43,266 bases of DNA from Tepidiforma flava (GTDB taxonomy: Bacteria; Chloroflexota; Dehalococcoidia; Tepidiformales; Tepidiformaceae): assembly GCF_027594505.1 (NCBI RefSeq), contig NZ_CP115149.1, positions 1,641,683-1,684,948 of the forward strand, in the 5' to 3' direction. The position numbers were made by a program, and so were the translations under genes. Of the stretch, positions 1-9,057 are shown piece after piece. The stretch's first letter is position 1, and every line of letters starts with the position of its first letter. The notes under the pieces were generated by a model that saw nothing but the letters and a program-made list of their open reading frames with translations, searched no databases and was not told the DNA's origin.

Positions 1-578
1 CTCCGCATCTTCGAGCTGAAGAAGCCGCATCATCGCCGCCATCAACGGCCCCGCGGTCGGCGTCGGCGTCACCATGACCCTCGCCATGGATGTCCGCCTC
101 GCCAGCGAAACCGCCCGCTTCGGCTTCGTCTTCGCCCGCCGCGGCATCGTCCCCGAGGCCGCCAGCTCCTGGTTCCTCCCCCGCGCCGTCGGCATCCACG
201 CAGGCCATGGAGTGGGTCGCCACCGGCCGCGTCTTCGATGCCCAGGAGGCCCTCCGCGGCCGCCTCGTCCGCTCCGTCCATCCCCCGGAGGAGCTCCTCC
301 CCGCCGCCTACGCGCTCGCCCGCGAAATCGCCGACAACACCTCCGCCGTCTCCGTCGCCCTCAGCCGCCAGCTCATGTGGCGCGGCCTCGTCGCCGACCA
401 CCCGATGAAGGCCCACATGGCGGATTCCCGCGGCATCCTCATCATGGGCGCCAGCCCCGACGTGAAAGAGGGCGTCGCCTCCTAACTCCTCGAGAAGCGC
501 CGCCCCAACTTCACCATGTCCGTGTCGAAGGACCTGCCCGACCTCTTCCCCTTCTACAAGACGCCCGAATTCGAATAG
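1..578 (+). CDS. Enoyl-CoA hydratase/isomerase (crotonase family), 5'-truncated
   Basis: This is the C-terminal two thirds of a crotonase-fold protein, which hydrates or isomerises enoyl-CoA thioesters in fatty-acid or aromatic breakdown. The oxyanion-hole stretch [11 protein letters not shown] is followed by the second conserved segment [18 protein letters not shown], whose Glu is the usual catalytic acid. The N-terminus lies outside the window. One extra base near 27 and one near 203 break the frame, and an in-frame TAA at 483-485 is followed by 30 more sensible codons ending in TPEFE and a stop at 576-578. The stop sits in a conserved-looking tail, so it is probably a consensus error and not the real end. 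Substrate cannot be inferred. It is followed by a pyrimidine repeat and then xdhC. Confidence 0.85.
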
Positions 579-622
579 CCCTGCGAAAACCGCCGCGGCC
601 GGGAACGACCCCACCCCGGCCG

Positions 623-717
623 CTCCCTTTCTCCCTTTCTCCCTCTCTCCCTCTCTCCCTCTCTCCCTTTCTCCACTTTCTCCCTTTCTCCCTTTCTCCC
701 TCCTCCCTCCTCCCTTC
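623..717. repeat. Imperfect tandem octamer repeat, pyrimidine-only strand
   Basis: About eleven tandem units of roughly TTTCTCCC or TCTCTCCC, period 8, degenerate towards TCCTCCC at the right end, lie between the enoyl-CoA hydratase stop and the xdhC start at 735. The plus strand is almost all C and T. No gene is visible. This may be a slipped-strand repeat, or a polypyrimidine tract able to form unusual DNA. Confidence 0.8.
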
Positions 718-734
718 TCGACTACACTTTCGCT

Positions 735-1556
735 ATGCTCGAGCTGACACAACGCCTCGCCGCCGCCGCCGAAGGCGGCGAGCCCGTCCTCCTCGCCGTC
801 CTCGTCGACCCCGGCGCCCTCCCCCTCCAGCCCGGCGCCCGCCTCCTCATCGAACCCGGCGGCAGCACCCTCGGCACCCTCGGCGAGCCCGCCCTCGACG
901 CTGCCGCCGCGGGCCGGTCGCCGCCGACTTCTTCGCCCGCCGGCCGGCCGCGCACACGCGCTACCTCGTCGAGGGCGCGCTCCGCGAACGCTCCGCCGAG
1001 GGCGTCCCTGCCGTCTACCTCGAGGTCGTCGCCGCGCAGCCCACCTTCCTCGTCGTCGGCGCCGGCCACATCGGCCGCGCCCTCGCCCGCCGTCGCCAGC
1101 TTCCTCGGCTACCGCGTCGCCGTCCTCGATGACCGCCCCGATTACGCCGACCCCCAGCTCATCCCCGAAGCCGACGAGGTCATCTGCGGCATGACTTCGA
1201 AGCCGAACTCGCGCGCTTTCCCATCGGGCCCGATACCACCATCGTCCTCGTCACCCGCGGCCACAAGCAGGACGAGCTCTCGCTCCGCACATGCCTCGGC
1301 CGCGGCGCCCGCCTACCTCGGCATGATCGGCTCCCGCCGCCGCACCACGGCAGTCCTCGACCATCTCCGCGCCGAGGGCTTCCCCGAAGCCGAACTCGAC
1401 CGCGTCCGCACGCCCATCGGCCTCGATATCGGCGCCGAAACCCCGGAAGAGATCGCCATCAGCATCATCGCCGAGGTGATCCTCCTCCGCCGCGGCGGCA
1501 CCGGTGCGCCCCTCTACTACCGCGCCCGGCGCAGCGCTACTCCAGCGCGCTCCTGA
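735..1556 (+). CDS. XdhC/CoxI family molybdoenzyme maturation factor
   Basis: XdhC/CoxI proteins bind molybdenum cofactor and help insert or sulfurate it in xanthine dehydrogenase and CO dehydrogenase-type enzymes. The N-terminal domain (about residues 1-100) carries [19 protein letters not shown]-terminal Rossmann domain follows with the glycine-rich motif [12 protein letters not shown] and the typical segment [10 protein letters not shown], then the family ending [15 protein letters not shown]. About 270 residues fits the two-domain form. Frame breaks lie near 912, 1090, 1193 and 1312. The ATG at 735 starts right after the pyrimidine repeat. No molybdoenzyme subunit is visible nearby, so the client enzyme is encoded elsewhere. 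The 3' end overlaps the convergent murT stop by about 20 bases. Confidence 0.85.
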   Translation: MLELTQRLAAAAEGGEPVLLAVLVDPGALPLQPGARLLIEPGGSTLGTLGEPALDAAAAGRSPPTSSPAGRPRTRATSSRARSANAPPRASLPSTSRSSPRSPPSSSSAPATSAAPSPAVASFLGYRVAVLDDRPDYADPQLIPEADEVICGMTSKPNSRAFPSGPIPPSSSSPAATSRTSSRSAHASAAAPAYLGMIGSRRRTTAVLDHLRAEGFPEAELDRVRTPIGLDIGAETPEEIAISIIAEVILLRRGGTGAPLYYRARRSATPARS

Positions 1557-2926
1557 CCGCACCCCGCCGCGCCAGCTCCGCCCGCAGGTCCAGCATCGCC
1601 GTATACGTCGGGATGACGAAGACCCGCTCGCCCGGCGATGTCCCGGCCAGCACCGCGTCCAGCAGCGCCGCCGGGCTCTGCTGCCGCCGCGAGCGGCCGC
1701 GGCCAGCCGGCATAGTCCAGCCGCAGCGCGAGGTCCTCCGCCCGGTCGCCGCCCGCCCAGCAGCGCGCCACCCGCCCCGCCAGCAGCTCATACTCCACGT
1801 CCCAAATCCAGCTGACGTCCTGCCCGTCGGCGAACCGGTCGTTCAGCAGGCCGGCGACGGCCATCCCCGGCCCGCCCGCCTGCTCGAGCAGCAGCAGCAC
1901 CTGGTTCGCCCCGGCCGGGTTCTTCGCCAGCAGCAGCCACAGCTCCCGCCCCTCCAGCCGCACCACCTCCTGCCGCCCGAACGCCGCTGACGTCTCGCGG
2001 AGCCCGCGCCGGACCGCCTCCTCGGCGATGCCAAGGACCCGCGCCGCCCCCGCTGCTGCGAGCGCGTTCGCCACGTTGTACAGCCCCGTCAGCCGCATCT
2101 CGGCGCGCCCCGCGCCGTCGGCATCTCCCAGCTCGCCCCCTCCAGCCCGAGCCGGATCGCCCGCGCCGTCGTATCTGTCGCCGGCCGCGAACGCCCGCAC
2201 GCCGCGCACCGCCACCAGCCGACGTGCGCGAAATAGCGCCGCTCATAGACGTAGTCGCCGCCGCAGGCGCACCAGCGCGCATCCGCCGCCCCGGTCCCCT
2301 CACGCGCGAAGGCCGGGTCGTCGATGCCGAACCAGTGCACCCGGCCCGGCCAGCCGTCCGCCAGCGCCGCCACCGAAGGGTCGTCGGCGTTCAGCACCGA
2401 GCACCGCATCGCGCCGCGCGGCAGCTCAGCCCCTCCCGCCAGAGCCCCGCCACGGTATCCACTTCGCCGTACCAGGTCCAGCTGGTCGCGGAACAGGTTC
2501 GTCACCACCATCACGTCCGGGTCGAGCGCCCGGACCGCCGCCGGGAACGTCGCCTCGTCGGTTTCGAACACCCCTGCCATGTCCGCCGCGCCGGGGATCC
2601 GGCCGAGCAGGTCTGCCCGCCGCACCAGCAGGCTGGCGAACCCGCGCACCATGTTGCTCCCTTCGCGGTTGTGCAGGTGCGGCCGCCCCGCCGCTTCCAG
2701 CATCCCCGCGAGCAGCCGGCTCGCCGTCGTCTTCCCGTTCGTCCCGGTCACCAGCACCCGGCCGCCGCCCAGCTGCCGCCCCAGCGCCGCCACCACTCCC
2801 GGGTCGAAGCGCAGCGCCACCAGCCCCGGCAGCGCCGTCCCCCCGCCCTGCCGGAGCGCGCGCGTCGCCGCCCATCCGTCAGCTTGCCCCTGCCGCCACC
2901 GCAGCGGCCGTCCTCGCGCGCCTCAC
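1537..2926 (-). CDS. murT: Lipid II isoglutaminyl synthase, Mur ligase subunit MurT
   Basis: MurT is the Mur-ligase-like subunit that, with the glutaminase GatD, amidates D-Glu of lipid II to D-isoglutamine during peptidoglycan synthesis. The N-terminus reads GGGTALPGLVALR, then the ATP-binding loop TGTNGKTT. A Cys4 zinc ribbon typical of MurT is present (CACGG then CAAC). The C-terminal DUF1727 domain shows LLLAKNPAGANQVL and NDRFADGQDVSWIWDVEYE, and ends ERVFVIPTYTAMLDLR. The likely start is the GTG at 2926, 48 bases after the peptidase stop; indels lie near 2870, 2130 and 1700. Length of about 460 residues is normal. No gatD is next to it: the next gene downstream is the convergent xdhC. 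This gene implies a peptidoglycan-containing envelope. Confidence 0.88.
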
Positions 2927-2974
2927 GCCCTCATCATCAGCCGTCGCCGCGCCGCGCACCGGAAGCGCCCGCCG

Positions 2975-4149
2975 CTACGCCCGGGCCGGGCCGAGCAGCC
3001 CCGCCTGCCGCAGCAGCCGCCACGATCCGGTCCCGCGCGACCACCCCGATGACCCGCCCATGCCTCCACCACCGGCATGTGGAGCAGGTCCTCCATCTCC
3101 ATCTCCAGCAGCACGTCCGAGACCAGCCGGTCGTCCGCGCTCGTCGCCCGCAGCGCATCTCCCGCGGCACCATCACCGAGCCAGCCGGCGTCACGTCCCA
3201 CAGCCGCTACCGGCACGTCGAGCAAGTCGTAGCCGGAAAGCACACCCGCCAGCCGGTCGCCGTCGCTCACGAGGAACACCGCCCGCGGGTTCAGCTCGAG
3301 CGTCCCGCGCGCCAGCGGCCCCACCGGCTGCTCCGCATCGACCATCCGGCCGATATCGGCGAGCATCACGTCCTCCGCCCGGTAGCGCGCAAGCTCCTGC
3401 ACCAGCCGGTTTTGCAGCAGCGATTGCCGGCGCCGCGTTCTCGAGGAACAGCCCAATGAGCACCAGCCAGGCGCCGCCTGCCAGCGAATTCGCGAGCACC
3501 ATGTCCCGCCCGAGCATCGCCAGCACGCCCCAGCGCCGGCGCCAGCCCCCACGCGAACGCCCGCCCGGTCCAGGCCGCCAGCGCTGTCGCCAGCCCGTGC
3601 CGGAGCCCGCGTCACCATCCACGCCAGCGCCCGGAACACCCGTCCGCCGTCCATCGGGAACGCCGGCAGCAGGTTGAAGACGCCCAGCGCCGCGTTCATG
3701 ATTGCCAACCACACCAGCACGTAGTCGATCGGCCGATCGGCCTGCGCCCCCAGCAGCCGCCAGAGCCCCGCGAAGGCAGCGCCCAGCGCGATGCTCGTGA
3801 GCGGCCCCGCCAGCGCCATCAGCAGCTCCTGCAGCGGCCGCGCCGCCTCCCGCGTGATCTGGGCCACGCCCCCGAACACGAACAGCGTGATGCTCTTCAC
3901 CGGGATGCGGAACCGCCGCGCCACCAGGCTGTGCGCCAGCTCGTGCAGCACGATCGAGGCGAAGAACGCGGCCACGCTCGCCGCCGCCATCCCCAGGTGG
4001 CCGTCCACCACGGCGCTCCTTCGAACGCCGCCGGGTAGAACTGCGTCGCGAGGAACCACGTCGTCAGCCCCGCGAGCAAGAACCAGCTGCGGGTTCACCA
4101 TCAGCGGAATCCCGAGCAGCGTCCCGGCGCGGAACGGTCGCAGCCGCAT
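2975..4149 (-). CDS. Site-2-protease-like zinc metallopeptidase (M50) with CBS pair
   Basis: A polytopic membrane peptidase of the M50/SpoIVFB-like group. The zinc motif HELAH lies near residue 70 in a hydrophobic segment, preceded by FFASIVL, and the second metal-ligand motif NLLPAFPMDGG lies near residue 160. The C-terminal third holds two CBS modules (AEDVMLADIGRMV and SDVLLEMEMEDLLHMPVVE), which usually sense adenine nucleotides. The N-terminus MRLRPFRAGTLLGIPLMVNP matches the family. Frame breaks occur near 4080, 4020, 3600, 3440, 3230 and 3080. The restored ending is LLGPARA with TAG at 2975-2977. It follows a small membrane protein by 9 bases and precedes murT, so the three are probably one operon. 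The substrate is unknown. Confidence 0.85.
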
Positions 4150-4158
4150 GGCTCTACC

Positions 4159-4442
4159 CTACGCCTTCCGCGGTAAGCCCGCCGTCAGCCCCGTCAGCAC
4201 CTGGCTCTTCGAAGGCGGCGGGGGCGGCCCCTGCTCATCCTCGCCCTCCACCACCGCCTCCCAGCAGAGGTAGACGAGTAGAACAGCCCCATCAGGATCG
4301 GGATGAGGAACGCCGGGTGCCGGCTCTCCACCAGCCCCCAGATGCCCCCCACCGTCATGAACATCAGCGCGAAGACGTAGACGAGGAACGCTCCCCAGCT
4401 GAATGACCCAACGGCAACATGATCGACGCCTCCGCCCGGCAT
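4159..4442 (-). CDS. Small two-helix membrane protein of unknown function
   Basis: I do not recognise this protein. From the ATG at 4442 it reads about 94 residues with two hydrophobic stretches, FLVYVFALMFMTVGGIWGL and AFLIPILMGL continuing into VLLVYLCWEAVVEG, then a proline-rich acidic tail ending TAGLPRKA. One frame break lies near 4275. It ends 9 bases before the M50 peptidase start, which suggests co-expression. It could be a partner of the peptidase, but that is inference from position only. Confidence 0.55.
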
Positions 4443-4530
4443 CCTACCAGCCGTCCATCGGCGGATCGGCCTCCGCGTCCAGCAGCCGAAGAATTTCGTT
4501 AGAAAAAGGGCCGCCCACGGCCGCCACGGT

Positions 4531-4547
4531 CCGCCCGCGGCGGGTTT
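4531..4547 (+). terminator. Weak hairpin followed by T-run
   Basis: CCGCC, loop CGC, GGCGG, then GTTTT. The stem is only 5 bp and no plus-strand gene ends just upstream, so this may be chance in GC-rich DNA or part of the leader of the gene at 4678. Confidence 0.2.
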
Positions 4548-4677
4548 TACGAACGTTTTACAGCCGGCTGGCAACTCCCCGCGCCCGGCGCGCGTTTCCT
4601 CCGGTGCGTGTACCTTCCCGGATTGCTACGGTAACACGCAGGAGCGCCGCCCTCCCGGGCTGCTTGCTGGAGGTTCC

Positions 4678-5199
4678 ATGAGCTGGATTCACCGGAAAGC
4701 GGCATCGCTCGTCGTTGCCATCGGCGCCGGCGTCGCCACCATCCTCGGCGCCACCCTCGGCATCGCCCTCGCCAAGCACACCAGCACCGTCGGCGGCGTC
4801 TGCAGCAACGGCAGCGCCGGCTGCAACATCCACTACGTCGGCACCATCAAGCCGACCCCCGTCAGCCCCGCCACCTTCACCCAGTGCCTTCCCGCTGCCG
4901 ACTGGATCGGCATCTACATCTGGGACGGCCCGAACCAGAAGTGGCTCCACTACTTCAACACCCGCCCCGGCAACCCCGGCAATTACCCTGAATACCTGAA
5001 CAACACCGCCGTCGGCGGCATCTCCACCATCCCCGGCTTCTCCGGCGTCGTGCTGGTAATGCGCCCCGGCGCCCCGAACCAGCAGGTCACCCTCCTCGAC
5101 GCCCCCGGCGAAGACCTGCAACTAGCTTCCTCCCGCCGCGTCCCCCTGCCGGGCCCCCGCCAGGCCCGCGGGGGCCCGTTCGTTTCGCGCAGAACGTAA
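4678..5199 (+). CDS. Secreted protein of unknown function
   Basis: The protein starts MSWIHRKAASLVVAIGAG and continues through a long hydrophobic segment to IALAKHTS, a signal peptide or N-terminal anchor. Two closely spaced cysteines (VCSNGSAGCN) could form a disulfide. The rest is rich in Gly, Pro, Asn and aromatic residues, with a motif WIGIYIWDGPNQKWLHYFN. I recognise no family. The open frame runs to 5199, but its last 35 codons cross a perfect terminator hairpin at 5151-5177. An out-of-frame TAG at 5123-5125 lies after GEDLQ, so the true end is probably near 5125 and one indel hides it. A GGAGG lies 5 bases before the ATG. Confidence 0.65.
   Translation: MSWIHRKAASLVVAIGAGVATILGATLGIALAKHTSTVGGVCSNGSAGCNIHYVGTIKPTPVSPATFTQCLPAADWIGIYIWDGPNQKWLHYFNTRPGNPGNYPEYLNNTAVGGISTIPGFSGVVLVMRPGAPNQQVTLLDAPGEDLQLASSRRVPLPGPRQARGGPFVSRRT
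5151..5177 (+). terminator. Strong intrinsic-terminator hairpin
   Basis: A perfect 10-bp stem (GGGCCCCCGC with GCGGGGGCCC) closes a 7-base loop and is followed by GTTCGTTT. It sits between the secreted-protein gene and the EamA transporter and would separate their transcripts. It is one of the two clearest hairpins in the window. Confidence 0.75.
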
Positions 5200-5226
5200 T
5201 CTCCCCGCCCCGTACCATCCGGCCCC

Positions 5227-6167
5227 ATGGGTGAACTCGCCGCCCTCCTCGCCGCCCTCACCTGGTCCGCCACCAGCGTCGCCCTCACCTCCCTCTCCGC
5301 CCGCACCTCCCCGGTCGTCCTCAGCGGCCTCCGTCTCGGCTTCGGCGCCCTCGCCATGCCCCTCATCCTCCTCGCCAGCGGCGAGACCGGCACCATCGGA
5401 CAGGCCCCGGCCGCCACCCTCATCCAGGTCGTCGCCTCCGGCGCCCTCGGCTACGGCCTCGGCGATACCCTCTATATCGCCGCCCTCAACCGGCTCGGCA
5501 TGCAGCGTCACCTTCCCCGTCTCGATGGCCCTCTACATCGGCCTCACCGTCGTCTTCGGCGTCCTCCTCCTCGGCGAGCCGTTAGCACCTGGGGGCTCCC
5601 CATCGGCGCGCTCCTCATCGGCGCCGGCACCTGGTTCATCATCGCGCCCGCGCCGCCGAACGAACCCGCGCCGCCGCCCTCGCCGGACGCCGGCCCGGTC
5701 GCCCTCGCCCCGCCCGTCCGCCTCCCGCCCCCCGGCCTCGCCGGCTACGCCCTCCTCGGCGGCGTCGGCGTCACCTGGGCGGCCGCCACCCTCTGGCTCG
5801 CCGCCGCCAGCGGCGACCTCGGCGCCATCGCCGCCGGCACCATCCGCACCCCCGCCGGCGCCGTCGCCCTCCTCGGCTTCGCCTTCGCCTTCCAGCGGCC
5901 CGCGCTCCTCGCGCCCTTCCGCAGCAGGGCCCACCTCGGCGCCATCGCCGCACTCGCCGGCCTCGTCGGCACCACCATCGGCAGCCTCCTCTACGTCTAC
6001 GCCGTCGTCACCGCCGGCGCCGCCCGCACGGCCATCCTCTCCTGCCCACGTCGCCGCTCCTGCGCCCTGCCCCTCTCCATCGTCTTCCTCGGCGAGCGGC
6101 TCACCCGGCGCCATCCTTGCTGGAACCTTGCTCTGCGTCACTGGTATCGTCGCTCGTCGTCCTGTGA
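5227..6167 (+). CDS. EamA/DMT-superfamily inner-membrane transporter
   Basis: A drug/metabolite-transporter-type permease of about 310 residues made of two EamA repeats. The first repeat begins MGELAALLAALTWSATSVAL and includes FPVSMALYIGLTVVFGVLLLGEP. The second begins AGYALLGGVGVTWAAATLWL and ends with the family signature PLSIVFLGERLT followed by ILAGTLLCVTGIVLVVL. A Pro/Ala-rich loop of about 30 residues joins the halves. Frame breaks lie near 5515, 5587, 6050, 6112 and 6152. The restored TGA at 6165-6167 overlaps the GTG start of the next gene. The substrate cannot be told from sequence. Confidence 0.85.
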
Positions 6168-6663
6168 ACGCCGCGAAACGCCCCGGAGCCGAGCCCCTGC
6201 GCAGCATCGCCCTCCCCTTCGTCTTCGTCATCTTCATCGTCGCGTGCGCGCGCGACGCGGAAGGCCCCGCCCGCCCCGTCATCACCATCGAACAGGGCGA
6301 AGCCCGCGCCACCGTCACCGTCGAGCTCGCCGTCACCCCCGGCCAGCGCGCCCAGGGCCTCATGTACCGCCGCCGCGCTCGACCCCGATGCCGGCATGCT
6401 CTTCATCTTCCCGTCCGACAGCCGCTCCGGCTTCTGGATGCGGAATACCTATATCCCGCTCGATATCGCCTACATCAGCGTCCGACTTCGCCGTGCTCGA
6501 AGTCCGCCGCGGCACCCCGCTCGATGAGACGGTGCTGAGCCCATCGCACCCGTACCGGTACGTCCTCGAAGTGAATGCCGGCTGGTTCGAAGCGCACGGC
6601 CTCGGCCTCCGGCGGCCCGGGCTCATCTTCCCGCCCGGCCTGCTCGAGGGACCCGAGCCCTAG
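6164..6663 (+). CDS. DUF192 family lipoprotein
   Basis: The GTG at 6164 overlaps the transporter stop. The N-terminus MNAAKRPGAEPLRS is followed by a hydrophobic stretch ALPFVFVIFIVAC whose Cys suits a lipobox, so the protein is probably lipid-anchored outside the membrane. The DUF192 core is clear: VELAVTPGQRAQGLMYR, MLFIFPSDSRSGFWMRNT, PLDIAYIS and the ending YVLEVNAGWFEAHGLG. The family is widespread and its biochemical role is unsettled. Frame breaks lie near 6375 and 6480. The stop TAG at 6661-6663 interlocks with the stop of the convergent GGDEF-EAL gene through a shared CTAG. Confidence 0.8.
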
Positions 6664-8386
6664 CCCGCCGCCAACAGCGGCCCCCATGCCATCGCCGGGC
6701 GCCGCGACCCTGCAAGCCGCCGGCAACTGCTCCGCCGTCAGCGGCCCCGCGAAGTAGTGCCCCTGCCCGCGCGCGCACCCGACCTCCCGCAGGTAGGCCA
6801 GCTGCCACTCCGTCTCGATCCCCTCAGCGACCACCTCCATCCCCAGCGCAGCCCCCATCTCCACGATGGCGCGCACCAGCGGCCCGGACGAGGCATCGAC
6901 CCCGAGCCGCCCCACGAACGCCTGGTCCACCTTCAGCGTGTCGATCGGCATCGCCGCTGCAGGTAGCTCAGCGACGAGTACCCGGTGCCGAAGTCGTCAC
7001 CAGCGAACGAGCCGCACGCCGAGCCTGCGTCAGCTCCTGCAGCACCTCCAGCGCCGCCGGCACGTCGCGCATCAGCACGCTCTCCGTCAGCTCCAGCTGC
7101 AGCGCAGCCGGGTCCAGCCCCGCCGCTTCGAGCACCCGCTCCGGATGCTGGCCGGTCAGGTCCGGCTGCTGGAACTCCGCCGCCGAGACGTTCACGCTCA
7201 CCGTCAGCCGGCCGCCCGGCCGCAGGTTCTGCGCCCGCTGCCGCCTCCCGGCACGCCTCGCTCCAGCACCCACTGCCCGATCCGCACGATCTCGCCCGAC
7301 TCCTCCGCGATCGAAATGAACGTCGCGGGCGAAAGCACGCCGCGGTGCGGGTGGTTCCAGCGCAGGAGCGCCTCCATCCCGACCAGCGCTCCCGTCTCGA
7401 GGTCCACCACCGGCTGGTACAGCAGCTCCAGCTCCTGCCGCTCGACCGCCCGCCGCAGCGCATTGTCGAGGTCGAACCGTTCCGCCGGGTCCGACGTCCA
7501 GCTCCGGCGAGAAGACCACGAACCGCGCCCGGCCCTCCGCCTTCGCCCGGTAGAGCGCCACGTCGGCCTTCCGCAGCAGCTCCGTCGTGCTCCGGTCCTC
7601 ACGGCCCGTTGACCGCGATCCCGATGCTCACGCTCACGAACATCTCCCGCCCCGCAATCGAAAACGGCCGCCGCAGGTAGCGCCTCGCAGCACACGCTGG
7701 GCCGTCCGCACCGCCAGCGAACCCGCCCGCTCAGCCCGCAGATGAGCACCGTGAACTCCATCGCCGCCCAGCCGCGCCACCATCTGCACCCTCTGCCGCC
7801 CCGACCAGCCGCTGCGCAGAACACCGAGAGCAGCTGGTCGCCCACCCCGTGGCCCAGCGTGTCGTTCAGGTACTTGAACCGGTACCACGTCCATGAACAG
7901 CACCGCCACCCGGTCCGGCCGCCGCTCCCCGGCCAGCGCGCGCGAACAGGCCGCGAGGAACATCGCCCGGTTCGGCAGCTCCGTCAGCGGGTCGTGGAAC
8001 GCCCGGTACATCAGCGTCTCCGTCGACGTCTGCAGCGCCGCGAGCGAAAGCGGTTCAGGTCAGCCTCCAGCTCATCGCAGCTCACGCACCACCGCCCCCG
8101 GCGCCCGCGCCTCGAACTCGCCCGCCCGCGCCTCCCGGAGCAGCTGGCGAACCGACCCGATCGGGCGCCGGACAGCCCGGTCGGCAAGCAGCGCCGCGCC
8201 CGCACCCGCCGCTGCCGCCGCCCCCAGCTCCGCCGCCACCTCGAGCGCGCCTCCGCCGAACAGCATCGCGCCCGTCGCCGGACCCGCCAGCGCCGCCATC
8301 CCGAACAGCCCCGTCCAGAGCGCGCACATCGGCACACGGCCCCGGAGTCCCAGCGGACGGCTCACCGCGTCCGCTCCCCCGGCCAT
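6660..8386 (-). CDS. Membrane-bound GGDEF-EAL protein (c-di-GMP turnover)
   Basis: About 570 residues. The N-terminus has two hydrophobic stretches (MCALWTGLFGMAALAGPATG and LGAAAAAGAGAALL) and a HAMP-like linker RPIGSVRQLLREARAGEF. A GGDEF domain follows (FHDPLTELPNRAMFL, then ARLGGDEFTVLI once one base is ignored near 7770). The EAL domain shows LLYQPVVDLETGALVGMEALLRW, FISIAEESGEIVRIGQWVLE, QLELTESVLM and LKVDQAFVG, then AEGIETEWQLAYLREVGC. Both signature motifs look intact, but with about ten indels I cannot judge which activity survives. It is the only c-di-GMP enzyme in the window and may feed the PilZ protein at 32321. ATG at 8386 is the best start. Confidence 0.85.
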
Positions 8387-8542
8387 GGCGGCCGCCCGGC
8401 GGGTGCGAAGGACCTGGCCACGATACCTGTAACGTCGGCAGCACCGGCCGCCCGCTGAAGAGCCCGCTGGCGCACGCCTGTACAGGCCGCGCCCACGCGC
8501 GTACCATCCGCCGGACGTCAATCGGGCGTCAGGGAGCCGCCA

Positions 8543-9026
8543 GTGTCCGCCTATCGCATCGAGCTGTTCGTCCACGTCGCCGCCGTCATCGTTGCCCTCG
8601 GCGCCACCTTTTCGTTCCCGCTGCTTCATGCAGCAGCCGAACGGCAGGGCGTGCCAGCCACCCGATTCGTGCTCCGAACCATGCACCTCATCGAGACCCG
8701 CCTCGTCCTGCCCGGCGCGGTGCATCATCTTTCTGATGGGGCTGGCCCTCATCTTCAACGACCGCACCGGCTACAGCGACCACCTGCCGGCGTGGCTCGC
8801 AGTCGCGATCATCTGGTATCTCGCGGCATTTTTCACCGCGAGCGTCGTCCAGCGCGCCAATGTGAATGCCGCCCTCGGCACGCTCGAAGGCGTTCCCGAC
8901 GGCAGCGCCCTCCCCAGCGCCTACCGCTGCCGCAGCCCGGCGCGTCGCAGCTCACCGGTGCAGCCCTCGGCCGCTCACCACGGTCGGCATCGCCGGTTCC
9001 TCATGGTGTGGAAGCCCGGCGCCTGA
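8543..9026 (+). CDS. DUF2269-like integral membrane protein
   Basis: The protein begins MSAYRIELFVHVAAVIVALGA and has about four hydrophobic helices, including GAVIIFLMGLALIF and LAVAIIWYLAAFFTASVVQ, and ends FLMVWKPGA. A His within the first helix and the overall layout resemble DUF2269/CopD-like small membrane proteins. One frame break lies near 8722 and more near 8935 and 8985. Length is about 160 residues. It is divergent from the GGDEF-EAL gene across a 156-base gap in which I see no clear site. Function unknown. Confidence 0.6.
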
Positions 9027-9057
9027 GCCCCCTGCTGGCCCCGCGCCGCTGCCCGGC

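Noticed and set aside
623..717. CRISPR-like repeat array
   Set aside because: Units are contiguous 8-mers with no spacers.
9027..9057. GGCCTAGGCC palindrome as a terminator between the DUF2269-like gene and the lyase gene
   Set aside because: The symmetric core has no loop and no T-run, and it includes the stop codon of the lyase; probably chance.
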